The position numbers and the translations under genes were made by a program. The notes under the pieces were generated by a model. That model worked only from the letters and a program-made list of their open reading frames with translations. It searched no databases and had not been told where the DNA came from. DNA of 64,000 bases from Pedobacter sp. Leaf194 (lineage in GTDB: Bacteria; Bacteroidota; Bacteroidia; Sphingobacteriales; Sphingobacteriaceae). The stretch lies in NCBI RefSeq assembly GCF_001423945.1, contig NZ_LMPU01000001.1, positions 677,970-741,969 of the forward strand, read 5' to 3'. Below, piece by piece: positions 42,035-52,240 of the stretch. Positions within the stretch are counted from its first letter, which is position 1. Every line of letters starts with the position of its first letter.

Positions 42035-45000
42035 ATGGAAAGCAATAAAAAATACTGGAAAGGCTTAGAGGAGTATAACAATACACCCGATTTTGTTAAA
42101 AATAACAAAAACGAATTCGCCGAGCCACTTCCAATAGAAGATGTTTTAAATGAAGCAGGGTTAAGCACTGTTACCCCACGCCGCGACTTTTTAAAAGCGT
42201 TAGGTTTTGGTTTAGGTGCAGTAACTTTAGCAGCATGTCAAAGTGCGCCTGTTCATAAATCTATTCCTTACCTGGTAAAACCTGAAGAGGTTACACCTGG
42301 TATTCCTAACTATTATACTTCGAGCTTTAACGGCCAGAGTATTCTAGTTAAAACAAGAGAAGGTCGTCCTATCAAAATTGAGACAAATCCTAATGCAGGT
42401 GAATTCAATTGGGGTACAGACGCAAGAGCGCAGGCTTCAGTGTTAGATTTATACGATGTATCTAAATTAAAAGCACCTGTTCTTAAAAATCAAGAAACTA
42501 CCTGGGCAAAAATAGACAGCTTTGTTAAAGGAGAGTTGGCTAAAGCACAGGCTGGTGGAAAGAAAATTCGTGTTGTTGCTTCAACAGTAAACAGTCCATC
42601 CACCAACGCTGTAATTGCGCAGTTTATAACAAAATATCCTGCAGCAAAATTAATTCAGTATGATGCTGTTTCTTACACAGGTATTATTCAAGCCAATCAG
42701 AATAGTTTTGGTAAAGCGGTTTTGCCTAAATATAATTTCGATAAAGCAGATTTAATTGTGAGTTTTGGTGCCGATTTCTTAGGTACCTGGATTAGCGGGG
42801 AAACATTCACCGCTCAATACACTGCAAATCGTAACTATAAATCGTTAGAAAATAAGAAAATGAGTCGCCACATTCAGTTTGAAAGTGGCATGAGCTTAAC
42901 AGGTACTAATGCAGATACCCGTGTTCCGGTTAAATTGTCGGAAGAAGGTCCTGCTTTAATTGCTTTATATAATGCAATAACCGGTCAATCTCTACCGGGC
43001 GGAACTTTGCCTAACAACAGCACAGCTGATAAAGTAATTAAATTAGCCGCTAAAGAACTGGTGCAGGCAAAAGGCAAATCGCTCGTTGTTTGTGGTTCTA
43101 ATGATGTTTCTACTCAAATTTTGGTAAATGCCATAAACGCTGCTCTTGGTAGCTATGGTACAACTATCGATTTAGATAATCCTTGCTATTTATACGCTGG
43201 AAACGATGCTGAGTTTAGTGGCTTCGTAGCTGAAATGGGTCGTGGAGAAGTTGGTGCTGTTCTATTCTTAAACAGCAATCCGGTTTACGATTTCATGAAT
43301 TCGAAAGCGTTTACTGATGCATTGGCAAAAGTTCCTGCAAAAATTTCATTTGCAGATAGAGCAGATGAAACGGCTTCACTTTGTGATGCAATTGCAATTA
43401 ACCATAACTATTTAGAATCATGGGGTGATGCAAACGCTTACGAAGGATATTACTCAATCGTACAGCCAACCATTAATCCGGTTTTCAACAGCCGTCAGGC
43501 AGAAGAAAGTTTATTAACCTGGGCAGATGCTCCTGTTAAAGACTATTACCAATTTGTTCGCAACAATTGGGAAACTAAAATGTTGCCTGCACTTGGCTTA
43601 AAATGGAATGATGTTTTAGAAAAAGGTGTTGTAACAGTTACTGCTAAGCCAGCTGCAGCATATTCATTCTCTTTGTCTTTAGCAGCAGTCGCTTCATCAG
43701 TTTTAAACAGCAGTAAATCGCTGGCAAAAGGTGGCGACCAGGTAGAACTTCAGGTGTACGAAAACATACCGATGCGTGATGGTAAAAATGCAAATAATGC
43801 ATTCTTACAGGAATTGCCTGATCCGGTGTCGAAAGTTACCTGGGATAACTATGTTGCTTTAGCCCCGAAATTTGCTGAAAAATTAAAAGTTAAAGAATTT
43901 GATGTTGTAACTGTAAAAGGCGGCAATGGATATTCGATAGACTTACCAGTACTTATCCAACCAGGACAAGCGCAAGGTACAGCTTCAATCGCTTTGGGTT
44001 ACGGTCGTGAGAAAGTTGGTAAAGCGGGTAATGGTGTAGGTAAAAATGCTTTCCCTTTCATTTCTTTTGTAAATGGAACAATGCAATACGCCAGCAACGT
44101 TACAATTACCCCTACAGGTGGTTATTACGAACTGGCACAAACACAAACTCACCATTCATTTGAAGGACGTAATGTAATCCGCGAGGCTACATTTAAAGAA
44201 TATTTAAAAAACCCTGCAGCGGGTACAGGTAAAAGCGAAGAGGGCCATAAAAATTATGACCTTTGGGATAAATGGGAGCAGCCGGGCAATAGCTGGGTTA
44301 TGGCCATAGACTTAAACGCTTGTACGGGTTGCGGTTCGTGTGTTGTTGCCTGTAACGTAGAAAACAACATTCCTGTTGTAGGTCGTGATGAGGTTCGCCG
44401 TCGTCGTGAAATGCACTGGATTCGTATCGACCGTTATTATAGCTACGAAACACCAACAGGTGATGTAACAAGAGAAAAAGAAATTGCTAAGTTGGAAGAT
44501 TTAGATCATGTTTCTGTTGTTCACCAGCCAATGTTATGTCAGCACTGCGACCACGCACCATGCGAAACAGTTTGTCCGGTATTGGCAACAGTACACTCAT
44601 CTGATGGTTTAAACCACATGGCTTATAACCGTTGTGTAGGTACCCGTTACTGTGCAAATAACTGCCCATATAAAGTTCGTCGCTTCAACTGGTTTAATTA
44701 CTGGAACGATTCTCGTTTCGATAACTATTTAAATAACGAGTTTACTCAATTGGTTTTAAATCCTGACGTAACTACACGTTCACGTGGTGTTATGGAGAAA
44801 TGCTCTATGTGTATCCAACGTATACAAGGCGGTAAATTGAAAGCTAAAATTGAGAAACGTCCGTTAAAAGACGGAGATATTAAAATGGCTTGTCAGGAAG
44901 CTTGTGCAGCAAATGCAATCATCTTTGGTGATGCAAATGATCCTAATTCTGAGGTTTCAAAAGCTTTACGTTCTGAGCGTATATACTACGTATTAGAGGA

Positions 45001-45070
45001 AATTAACGTGAAACCGGGTATCGGATATATGACAAAAATTAGAAATACAGATACAACAGTACAAGCGTAA
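42035..45070 (+). CDS. actB: Alternative complex III subunit ActB (molybdopterin-type plus iron-sulfur)
   Basis: This 1011-residue protein has a Tat-like twin-arginine signal unusually far in (Arg49-Arg50 in TPRRDFLKALGFGLG, then AACQSAP, a possible lipidation Cys). The main body is a molybdopterin-oxidoreductase-like domain (60-720) that in this complex binds no cofactor. The C-terminal part is a ferredoxin-like domain with CTGCGSCVVAC from Cys763, CQHCDHAPCETVC from Cys835, CVGTRYCANNCPYKVRR and CSMCIQR, so four clusters are expected. It lies 48 bp downstream of actA. Confidence 0.95.
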   Translation: MESNKKYWKGLEEYNNTPDFVKNNKNEFAEPLPIEDVLNEAGLSTVTPRRDFLKALGFGLGAVTLAACQSAPVHKSIPYLVKPEEVTPGIPNYYTSSFNGQSILVKTREGRPIKIETNPNAGEFNWGTDARAQASVLDLYDVSKLKAPVLKNQETTWAKIDSFVKGELAKAQAGGKKIRVVASTVNSPSTNAVIAQFITKYPAAKLIQYDAVSYTGIIQANQNSFGKAVLPKYNFDKADLIVSFGADFLGTWISGETFTAQYTANRNYKSLENKKMSRHIQFESGMSLTGTNADTRVPVKLSEEGPALIALYNAITGQSLPGGTLPNNSTADKVIKLAAKELVQAKGKSLVVCGSNDVSTQILVNAINAALGSYGTTIDLDNPCYLYAGNDAEFSGFVAEMGRGEVGAVLFLNSNPVYDFMNSKAFTDALAKVPAKISFADRADETASLCDAIAINHNYLESWGDANAYEGYYSIVQPTINPVFNSRQAEESLLTWADAPVKDYYQFVRNNWETKMLPALGLKWNDVLEKGVVTVTAKPAAAYSFSLSLAAVASSVLNSSKSLAKGGDQVELQVYENIPMRDGKNANNAFLQELPDPVSKVTWDNYVALAPKFAEKLKVKEFDVVTVKGGNGYSIDLPVLIQPGQAQGTASIALGYGREKVGKAGNGVGKNAFPFISFVNGTMQYASNVTITPTGGYYELAQTQTHHSFEGRNVIREATFKEYLKNPAAGTGKSEEGHKNYDLWDKWEQPGNSWVMAIDLNACTGCGSCVVACNVENNIPVVGRDEVRRRREMHWIRIDRYYSYETPTGDVTREKEIAKLEDLDHVSVVHQPMLCQHCDHAPCETVCPVLATVHSSDGLNHMAYNRCVGTRYCANNCPYKVRRFNWFNYWNDSRFDNYLNNEFTQLVLNPDVTTRSRGVMEKCSMCIQRIQGGKLKAKIEKRPLKDGDIKMACQEACAANAIIFGDANDPNSEVSKALRSERIYYVLEEINVKPGIGYMTKIRNTDTTVQA

Positions 45071-45096
45071 GCTTTAGTATAAAGAAAATACAAATT

Positions 45097-46569
45097 ATGT
45101 CAGGACATAACGAATCAATACTTAGAGAACCATTAATTACCGGCGATAACATCACGTATGCAAAAATTACGGATGATATTTTAGGCCCGGTAGAAAATAA
45201 GCCAAATAAAGCCTGGTGGATTGGTTTCATCTTTGCCTCTTTAGGTGCCTTACTTTGGGTTGTAGCAGTAAGCTATACCTTCTGGAACGGTATCGGATCT
45301 TGGGGTTTAAATAAAACAGTTGGATGGGCATGGGATATCACCGGTTTCGTATGGTGGGTTGGTATTGGTCACGCAGGTACACTTATTTCTGCGGTACTTT
45401 TACTCTTCCGTCAAAACTGGCGTAACTCAATTAACCGTTCGGCAGAGGCAATGACAATCTTTGCGGTTATCTGTGCAGCAACATATGTTGTATCGCACAT
45501 GGGCCGCCCATGGTTAGCATACTGGGTTTTACCTTTACCAAATCAGTTTGGTTCACTTTGGGTAAACTTTAACTCACCATTGGTTTGGGATATGTTTGCA
45601 ATCTCAACTTACTTCTCAGTATCATTATTATTCTGGTACACAGGTTTATTGCCAGATATTGCAACCATTCGCGACCGTGCAGTTGGAACACGCAGAAAAA
45701 TCTATTCTATCTTCTCTTTCGGATGGAGTGGAAGTGTTAAAACCTGGCAGCGTTTCGAAGCCGTATCATTAATCTTAGCAGGTATTTCTACGCCACTGGT
45801 ACTTTCGGTACACACAATTGTATCGATGGACTTTGCGACTTCAGTAATTCCGGGATGGCACACAACTATTTTCCCTCCTTACTTCGTTGCCGGTGCTATT
45901 TTCTCAGGCTTCGCGATGGTATTAACTTTATTATTGGTTGCGCGTAAGGTTTTAGGTTTGGAAAACTACATCACCATGTTCCACATCGAATCGATGAATA
46001 AAATCATCATCCTAACTGGGTCAATTGTTGGTGTAGCTTATTTAACAGAGTTCTTCATTGCATGGTATTCAGGATCGGAATATGAGCAATATGCCTTCAT
46101 CAACAGATCAACTGGTCCTTACTGGTGGTCTTACTGGATGATGATGACCTGTAATGTTATCTCACCACAGCTATTGTGGTTCAAAAAGATTCGTTTAAGC
46201 ATTAAAGCGACCTGGATTTTATCAATTGTTGTAAACGTAGGTATGTGGTTTGAACGTTTCGTAATTATTGTTACTTCATTACACCGCGATTATATTCCAT
46301 CAAGTTGGGCAATGTTTTATCCTACCTGGGTTGATGTAAGTGTATTCGTAGGTTCAATCGGATTGTTCTTTACTTTATTCTTATTATTCTTAAGAGTATT
46401 GCCATCCATCGCGATAGCAGAGGTTAAATTATTGTTAAAATCTGCGAGTGAGCAAGCGAAGCTAAAACAGATTAAAGAAGGACATGAGAATAAAGAGTAT
46501 GTAGCTGAATACATAGAATCTTTAGAGAAATTTGATAGTGTTAAACAAGAAGAATACGCAAAAATATAA
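45097..46569 (+). CDS. actC: Alternative complex III subunit ActC (NrfD/PsrC-like)
   Basis: This 490-residue polytopic membrane protein has about ten helices of the polysulfide-reductase NrfD type. Conserved segments include WWVGIGHAGTLISAVLLLFR and YVVSHMGRPWLAYW. It forms the quinol-oxidising membrane core of alternative complex III beside ActF. It lies 26 bp after actB, in the act operon. Confidence 0.95.
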   Translation: MSGHNESILREPLITGDNITYAKITDDILGPVENKPNKAWWIGFIFASLGALLWVVAVSYTFWNGIGSWGLNKTVGWAWDITGFVWWVGIGHAGTLISAVLLLFRQNWRNSINRSAEAMTIFAVICAATYVVSHMGRPWLAYWVLPLPNQFGSLWVNFNSPLVWDMFAISTYFSVSLLFWYTGLLPDIATIRDRAVGTRRKIYSIFSFGWSGSVKTWQRFEAVSLILAGISTPLVLSVHTIVSMDFATSVIPGWHTTIFPPYFVAGAIFSGFAMVLTLLLVARKVLGLENYITMFHIESMNKIIILTGSIVGVAYLTEFFIAWYSGSEYEQYAFINRSTGPYWWSYWMMMTCNVISPQLLWFKKIRLSIKATWILSIVVNVGMWFERFVIIVTSLHRDYIPSSWAMFYPTWVDVSVFVGSIGLFFTLFLLFLRVLPSIAIAEVKLLLKSASEQAKLKQIKEGHENKEYVAEYIESLEKFDSVKQEEYAKI

Positions 46570-46571
46570 CA

Positions 46572-47108
46572 ATGAGTGATATCAAATATATTTTAGGCAG
46601 CTTTGGTGACCCTGATGAAATGATGCATGGCATCGAAAAACTTCAGGAAAATAACATCAGTATTTTTGATGTATATACGCCGATGCCTATACACGGGATA
46701 GAAGCCAAATTAGGCATTAAAAGATCAAGAATAGACATCGCAGCATTTTGCTTCGGTATTACAGGTACCTGCGCAGCTTTCGCTTTGATTTATTTTTGCG
46801 CAGTTATTGATTGGCGGGTAAACATCGGTGGTAAACCATCATTTGCATTGCCGGATTTTATTCCGATAATGTTCGAATTAACAGTTCTTTTCTGTGCTTT
46901 CGGTATGGTTTTAACCTATTATGCTTCAACGCATTTATTTCCGGGAAGAGCACCACGCGTAATGGATCTTCGTGCTACAGATGATCGTTTTGTTATCGCG
47001 GTAGATGCGCACGAAAATGCAGCACACACCGTAATTGATGGATTATTAAAAGATGCCGGTGCTTTAGAAGTAAAGTATAATGAAAGGAAGTACATTAGCT
47101 ATGAATAA
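46572..47108 (+). CDS. actD: Alternative complex III subunit ActD (DUF3341)
   Basis: This 178-residue protein has two membrane helices (about 58-80 and 97-120) and the DUF3341 signature: GSFGDPDEMMHGIEKLQ, then VYTPMPIHGIE and STHLFPGRAPR. It is a structural subunit of alternative complex III. It starts 2 bp after actC and overlaps actE by 8 bp. Confidence 0.95.
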   Translation: MSDIKYILGSFGDPDEMMHGIEKLQENNISIFDVYTPMPIHGIEAKLGIKRSRIDIAAFCFGITGTCAAFALIYFCAVIDWRVNIGGKPSFALPDFIPIMFELTVLFCAFGMVLTYYASTHLFPGRAPRVMDLRATDDRFVIAVDAHENAAHTVIDGLLKDAGALEVKYNERKYISYE

Positions 47109-47685
47109 GAATAAGATTGTTTATGCCGCGTTTTTAGCTATCGCTTTTGCAGCTACTTTTTCGGCTTGTAGAGATAAACGCAGTACAGGACTAGAGTATG
47201 CAAGGAACATGTATGATCCGATTGCTTACAACCCTGACCAGCCAAATAAAAACTTTAAGGATGGTAAAACTGCACAGTTACCTCCAGCAAATACAAAACC
47301 AGTAGGTTTTGAAGAATATGATGACTATCCTAATACTTTAGAAGGATATAATGAAGCCGGTGCAAAAATGGTAAATCCATTACCTGCTGACAGCGTTAAC
47401 CTAGAACAGGGAAAACATTCATTTGTTGTGTTCTGTGCACCATGTCATGGTGAAAAAGGAGATGGTCAAGGTCACTTGGTTAAAATTGAAAAGTTTACAG
47501 GTGTTCCATCATACTCAAGCGGCGCTTCATCCAGAGGTGGTAATATGGCAGATTTGACTCCTGGAAAAATCTATCATACCATTACGTATGGTGTAAATAA
47601 CATGGGCTCGCATGCTTCGCAAATTTTACCAATCGATCGTTGGAAAATTGTGATGTATGTTCAACAATTACAAAAAGGACAATAA
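47101..47685 (+). CDS. actE: Alternative complex III subunit ActE, monoheme cytochrome c lipoprotein
   Basis: From the ATG at 47101, inside the end of actD (8-bp overlap), the product is 194 residues. A lipobox FSAC (Cys23) anchors it. The single heme motif is CAPCH (Cys112, Cys115, His116), followed by HGEKGDGQGH and a probable distal Met in NNMGSHA. It supplies the periplasmic electron exit of the complex. An earlier ATG at 47080 is less likely because it precedes a canonical signal start. Confidence 0.93.
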   Translation: MNKNKIVYAAFLAIAFAATFSACRDKRSTGLEYARNMYDPIAYNPDQPNKNFKDGKTAQLPPANTKPVGFEEYDDYPNTLEGYNEAGAKMVNPLPADSVNLEQGKHSFVVFCAPCHGEKGDGQGHLVKIEKFTGVPSYSSGASSRGGNMADLTPGKIYHTITYGVNNMGSHASQILPIDRWKIVMYVQQLQKGQ

Positions 47686-47701
47686 GTAAAGCAGAATATA
47701 A

Positions 47702-48955
47702 ATGGGAACTCACAATATTAATTTTAGTGAACAATTTGAGTTTACAGGAAAAGTAAAAACTTTAAGCATAGTTGGTATCGTAATAGGTATTGCAGCAATT
47801 GTTTACGGTTTTTTAAGTGGCCACCAAGAGCGCACTTTTGCCAACCTGTTGCTTATGGGATATTACTTTGCATGCGTATGTATGTCGGGAATGTTTTTCT
47901 TAGCTGTTCAATTTGTGGCACAGGCAGGCTGGTCTGCATCAATTTTACGCGTACCGCAGGCAATGGCCAAAACGTTGCCAATTGCTGCTGTAATACTTAT
48001 CGCAATTGTTTCTGCTGGTTTGTTTATGGAACATACCATTATCGAACACGGGCAGAGCGTTAGCGTTCCGTATCTTTATAAACACTGGGCAACTCATGGT
48101 TTAGCGGAACAAGGGTCTGAACATTACGATGCAATCATCGCAGGGAAATCTGTCTTCTTAAACAAGCCTTTCTTTTTAGGCCGTCAGTTATTGTTCTTAG
48201 GTGTTTACAGTATCTTCGCAATGATGTTTGTTAAGTTTTCATACAATGAAGATTTGGCTGGTGGTTTAAATTCATACAGAAAAAGCTTCAAGAATGCTTG
48301 TATCTTCCTTGTAATTTACGGTTTCACTACACCGATTTTCGCCTTCGATACAATCATGTCATTAGAAGCGCACTGGTTTTCGACAATGTTTGGCTGGTAT
48401 AACTTTGCAGCAATGTGGGTTAGTAGTTTAGCAACAATTGCAATCATCATTATCTTATTAAGAAGAGCTGGTTACATGCAATGGGTTAACAATAGTCACT
48501 TACATAACTTAGGTCAGTTTATTTTTGGTTTCTCTATCTTCTGGACTTACGTATGGTTTGCACAGTTCTTACTGATTTACTATGCTAACATGCCTGAGGA
48601 AACCGTTTATTTCTACAAACGCTTCGAATACTATAAGTTTTGGTTCTTCCTTAACTTAGCAATGAACTTCCTTGCGCCAGTATTATTGTTAATGGATAGA
48701 GATAACAAGAGAACAGATGTTAGGTTATTGTTTGTTTCTGTTGTTGTATTGTTAGGTCACTGGGTAGATTATTATCAAATGATTATGCCAGGAGCGGTAG
48801 AAGAAGGCACCAATGGGTTTAGCTTTATCGAAATAGGAATTGCAGCGGGTTTTGTAGGATTGTTTACCTTTACCGTTTTAGGTGCTTTAAGTAAAAAGCC
48901 TTTAATAGCGAAAAATCACCCTTTATTACAAGAAAGTTTGCATCATCAACTTTAA
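47702..48955 (+). CDS. actF: Alternative complex III subunit ActF
   Basis: This 417-residue protein has about ten membrane helices of the NrfD-like fold and pairs with ActC. Recognisable regions are the FLAVQFVAQAGWSASILRVP segment and HWFSTMFGWYNFAAMWVSS. It lies 16 bp after actE and is the last act gene; coxB begins 67 bp later. Confidence 0.94.
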   Translation: MGTHNINFSEQFEFTGKVKTLSIVGIVIGIAAIVYGFLSGHQERTFANLLLMGYYFACVCMSGMFFLAVQFVAQAGWSASILRVPQAMAKTLPIAAVILIAIVSAGLFMEHTIIEHGQSVSVPYLYKHWATHGLAEQGSEHYDAIIAGKSVFLNKPFFLGRQLLFLGVYSIFAMMFVKFSYNEDLAGGLNSYRKSFKNACIFLVIYGFTTPIFAFDTIMSLEAHWFSTMFGWYNFAAMWVSSLATIAIIIILLRRAGYMQWVNNSHLHNLGQFIFGFSIFWTYVWFAQFLLIYYANMPEETVYFYKRFEYYKFWFFLNLAMNFLAPVLLLMDRDNKRTDVRLLFVSVVVLLGHWVDYYQMIMPGAVEEGTNGFSFIEIGIAAGFVGLFTFTVLGALSKKPLIAKNHPLLQESLHHQL

Positions 48956-49022
48956 TTGATGTTTTTATAAAGGCAAATATTTAATTATTATTATAGAAGT
49001 ACAGCGTACTACTTTTAAGAAA

Positions 49023-50255
49023 ATGAGTTTAAGAAAGTTTATCACGAATAAAACGACCGCAGCTTTAGCAGTAATACTTACTGTTTTTGCAAACACGAGC
49101 GTATTTGCACAAGATGCAGCTGCAGGTGCTGCCGCGGCAACGAAAGTTGATATGGGCGAGGTTTATAAATCAGTAATATTTTATATTCTGGTATTTCTCG
49201 CAATATGTTTATTCATTGCTATTGTGGGTAAAGCCATAAGGGTATATGAGTTAAGCCGCGAAGCACAAGGTAAACCAGTTGGCATTAACTGGAACAGGGT
49301 ACATGCAAGTCTATTTGCTTTGTTCCTGGTTTTAGGTTTATATGGTGTTTATTGGGAATACACGGTTCACGGTGCAATGTTACTGCCTGATGCAGCCTCG
49401 GTGCATGGAAAGCGTATCGATGAGATGTTCAACCTTACGTTAATCATTACCACTATCGTTTTCGTTGTAACACACATCTTATTGTTCGGTTTTTCTTACA
49501 TCTACAGATATTCGGCAAAAAGAAAAGCTTACTATTATCCTCATAACAATTTAATAGAAAAGATCTGGACTATTTTACCAGCCTTGGTTCTTACAGTTTT
49601 GGTATTAATGGGATTCTTAACCTGGAGATCAATATTCTTCAAAGTCGATGATCCTAAAAATATGCCAATTCAAATCGAGGTAACTTCAGAGCAGTTCAAA
49701 TGGTCTATACGTTATCCTGGAGCCGATGGTGTTGTAGGTCATAAAAACTACAAGTTAACAACTGCTTCAAATACCTTGGGTATCGACTTTAAAGATTTGA
49801 AATCTCGTGATGATCAAATGGCGGATGAAATGGTTATCCCTGTTGGAAAGCCGGTTAAATTGATACTAACAAGTAAAGATGTAATCCACAGTTTTTACAT
49901 GCCACACTTTAGAGTACAATTGAATACTGTACCTGGTATGCAAACCATATTTGAGTTTACACCAACCATTACAACTGCAGAGATGCAGCAAAAAACCAAC
50001 GATCCTAATTTTAAGTATCTTTTTTACTGTGCTAAAATCTGTGGTTCTGGTCACTACAACATGCAAAAAGTAGTTCGGGTTGTTTCGATGGAAGAATACA
50101 AAACCTGGTTAGCCGAACAAAAAACCTACTTAAACGACGATTTAAGAAAACAATTTAATTTGCCAGTGGCACCTGCGCCTGCACAATCAGGAACAGACTC
50201 AGCAGCTACAGATTCTGCAGCTGTAAAAACAAACCAAATGGCTTTAAATAAATAA
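49023..50255 (+). CDS. Cytochrome c oxidase subunit II
   Basis: This 410-residue protein has a signal-like N-terminus (ending VFAQDA), helices near 49-68, 96-115 and 138-160, and a C-terminal CuA domain. The CuA ligands are His289 (VIHSFYMP) and CAKICGSGHYNM with Cys336, Cys340, His344 and Met347. No cytochrome c domain is fused; the tail is Ala/Ser/Thr-rich (PAPAQSGTDSAATDSAAVKT). It receives electrons from the alternative complex III cytochromes. Confidence 0.95.
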   Translation: MSLRKFITNKTTAALAVILTVFANTSVFAQDAAAGAAAATKVDMGEVYKSVIFYILVFLAICLFIAIVGKAIRVYELSREAQGKPVGINWNRVHASLFALFLVLGLYGVYWEYTVHGAMLLPDAASVHGKRIDEMFNLTLIITTIVFVVTHILLFGFSYIYRYSAKRKAYYYPHNNLIEKIWTILPALVLTVLVLMGFLTWRSIFFKVDDPKNMPIQIEVTSEQFKWSIRYPGADGVVGHKNYKLTTASNTLGIDFKDLKSRDDQMADEMVIPVGKPVKLILTSKDVIHSFYMPHFRVQLNTVPGMQTIFEFTPTITTAEMQQKTNDPNFKYLFYCAKICGSGHYNMQKVVRVVSMEEYKTWLAEQKTYLNDDLRKQFNLPVAPAPAQSGTDSAATDSAAVKTNQMALNK

Positions 50256-50278
50256 TATACCGAAGAGCGAAAAGAATT

Positions 50279-52159
50279 ATGTCAACAATAGCATTACACG
50301 ACGAACACAATCACGATCACGCTGATCACGGGCACCATAAGGAGACTTTGATTTCAAAGTACATCTTCAGCATGGACCACAAAATGATTGCGAAGCAATT
50401 TTTGATAACCGGTATCATTATGGCGGTTATTGCAATGGGTTTATCAATTTTATTCCGTATCCAGCTGGCATGGCCCGACAAAAATTTCCCTTTCTTAGAA
50501 ACCTTTTTAGGAAAATGGGCTGAAGGTGGTCGTATTAAATCTGACTTTTACCTTGCATTGGTTACTATTCACGGTACCATCATGGTATTTTTCGTATTGA
50601 CAGCAGGGCTGAGTGGTACCTTTAGTAATCTTCTGATTCCTTTGCAGATCGGAGCTCGAGATATGGCATCGCCATTTCTAAATATGCTTTCTTACTGGTT
50701 CTTCTTTACCGCCTGTGTGGTAATGATGGCCTCATTTTTCATCCAAACAGGTCCTGCATCTGGTGGTTGGACAGTTTATCCTCCGTTATCGGCATTGCCA
50801 ACAGCAATTCCTGGTTCTGGTATGGGTATGACCCTTTGGTTAATCAGTATGGTGCTTTTTGTTGCTTCATCATTAATGGGTGGTATTAACTATGTGAGTA
50901 CTATTTTAAATATGCGTACAAAAGGTATGGACCTTTGGAAAATGCCTTTAACAATCTGGGCCTTCTTCTTAACCGCTATTTTAGGTATTTTATCGTTCCC
51001 GGTTTTGGTAGCTGGCGTGGTTCTATTAGTATTTGATAGAAGTTTCGGAACGAGTTTCTACTTGTCTGATATCGTAATGGGTACCAATATTTTACCTAAT
51101 GAAGGTGGTTCGCCGATTCTTTGGCAACACTTATTCTGGTTCTTGGGTCACCCTGAGGTTTACATTGTAATTATGCCAGCGTTGGGTATTTCATCAGAAG
51201 TAATATCTGTAAATTCCCGCAAACCAATTTTTGGTTACCACGCCATGGTTTACTCTTTAATTGGTATTACAGTACTTTCGTTCATCGTGTGGGGTCACCA
51301 TATGTTTGTAACGGGTATGAATCCTTTATTAGGTGGTGTATTTATGATTACGACGTTGATTATCGCAGTTCCGTCGGCAGTGAAAACATTTAACTATCTG
51401 GCAACGCTTTGGAGAGGTAACATTCGTTTCACCCCTGCTATGTTGTTCGCTATTGGTTTAGTTTCATTCTTCATTTCTGGTGGTTTAACCGGTATATTTT
51501 TAGGAAACGCATCATTAGATATTAACTTACACGATACATATTTCGTTGTTGCTCACTTTCACCTGGTAATGGGCTCTGCAGCGATTTTCGGAATGCTTGC
51601 CGGTGTTTATCACTGGTATCCTAAAATGTTCGGACGCATGATGAACGCTAAATTAGGTTATCTACATTTTTGGCTAACATTTATTGCCGCTTACCTGGTT
51701 TTCTTCCCATTACACTTTTTAGGTTTGGATGGCGTTCCGCGTCGTTACTATGCTTTTACTGAATTCGAATTCATGAAAAAGTGGTTAACTGTAAACGTGT
51801 TTGTAACCTGGGCTGCCATCATGGCTGCTTTAGCGCAGGTAGCATTCTTGTTCAACTTCTTTTATTCTATCTACAAAGGGAAAAAGGCACCGCAAAACCC
51901 ATGGGAATCGAATACCCTGGAATGGACTGCACCTGTTGAGCACTTACATGGAAACTGGCCGGGCGAAATTCCTACAGTATACAGATGGCCATATGACTAT
52001 AGCAAACCAGGTCATGATGCCGACTTTATTCCACAAACTGTTCCTTTCTCTCAAACAATGAGTTCTAACTTGCCTCATGATTTTGAAGGAAATGCTGAAG
52101 CGGAAAAAATTCAACAAGATTGGGAAATCGCCAATCCTGTGACAGAAAATAAGGGCTAG
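50279..52159 (+). CDS. Cytochrome c oxidase subunit I
   Basis: This 626-residue protein holds the oxidase core. Ligands can be placed: His98 (heme a), His291-Pro-Glu-Val-Tyr295 (CuB and the Tyr crosslink), His340-His341 (CuB) and HFH at 426-428 (hemes a3 and a). It reduces oxygen to water and pumps protons. The N-terminus is His-rich (DEHNHDHADHGHH), which could bind copper; this is speculation. It starts 23 bp after subunit II. A hairpin terminator follows. Confidence 0.97.
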   Translation: MSTIALHDEHNHDHADHGHHKETLISKYIFSMDHKMIAKQFLITGIIMAVIAMGLSILFRIQLAWPDKNFPFLETFLGKWAEGGRIKSDFYLALVTIHGTIMVFFVLTAGLSGTFSNLLIPLQIGARDMASPFLNMLSYWFFFTACVVMMASFFIQTGPASGGWTVYPPLSALPTAIPGSGMGMTLWLISMVLFVASSLMGGINYVSTILNMRTKGMDLWKMPLTIWAFFLTAILGILSFPVLVAGVVLLVFDRSFGTSFYLSDIVMGTNILPNEGGSPILWQHLFWFLGHPEVYIVIMPALGISSEVISVNSRKPIFGYHAMVYSLIGITVLSFIVWGHHMFVTGMNPLLGGVFMITTLIIAVPSAVKTFNYLATLWRGNIRFTPAMLFAIGLVSFFISGGLTGIFLGNASLDINLHDTYFVVAHFHLVMGSAAIFGMLAGVYHWYPKMFGRMMNAKLGYLHFWLTFIAAYLVFFPLHFLGLDGVPRRYYAFTEFEFMKKWLTVNVFVTWAAIMAALAQVAFLFNFFYSIYKGKKAPQNPWESNTLEWTAPVEHLHGNWPGEIPTVYRWPYDYSKPGHDADFIPQTVPFSQTMSSNLPHDFEGNAEAEKIQQDWEIANPVTENKG

Positions 52160-52181
52160 TTACATAGCTTTAACAAATTTT

Positions 52182-52225
52182 AAAGGGGTATCTGATTAAG
52201 TTTCTGCTTATCCGGATACCCTTTT
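52182..52225 (+). terminator. Intrinsic terminator after cytochrome oxidase subunit I
   Basis: AAAGGGGTATC (52182-52192) pairs with GATACCCTTTT (52215-52225), one wobble, with a further inner helix GATTAAG/CTTATC. The T-run is short. It separates the act/oxidase block from the ctaA-ctaB block, so partial attenuation is likely. Confidence 0.65.
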
Positions 52226-52240
52226 CATCTTAATAGATAT

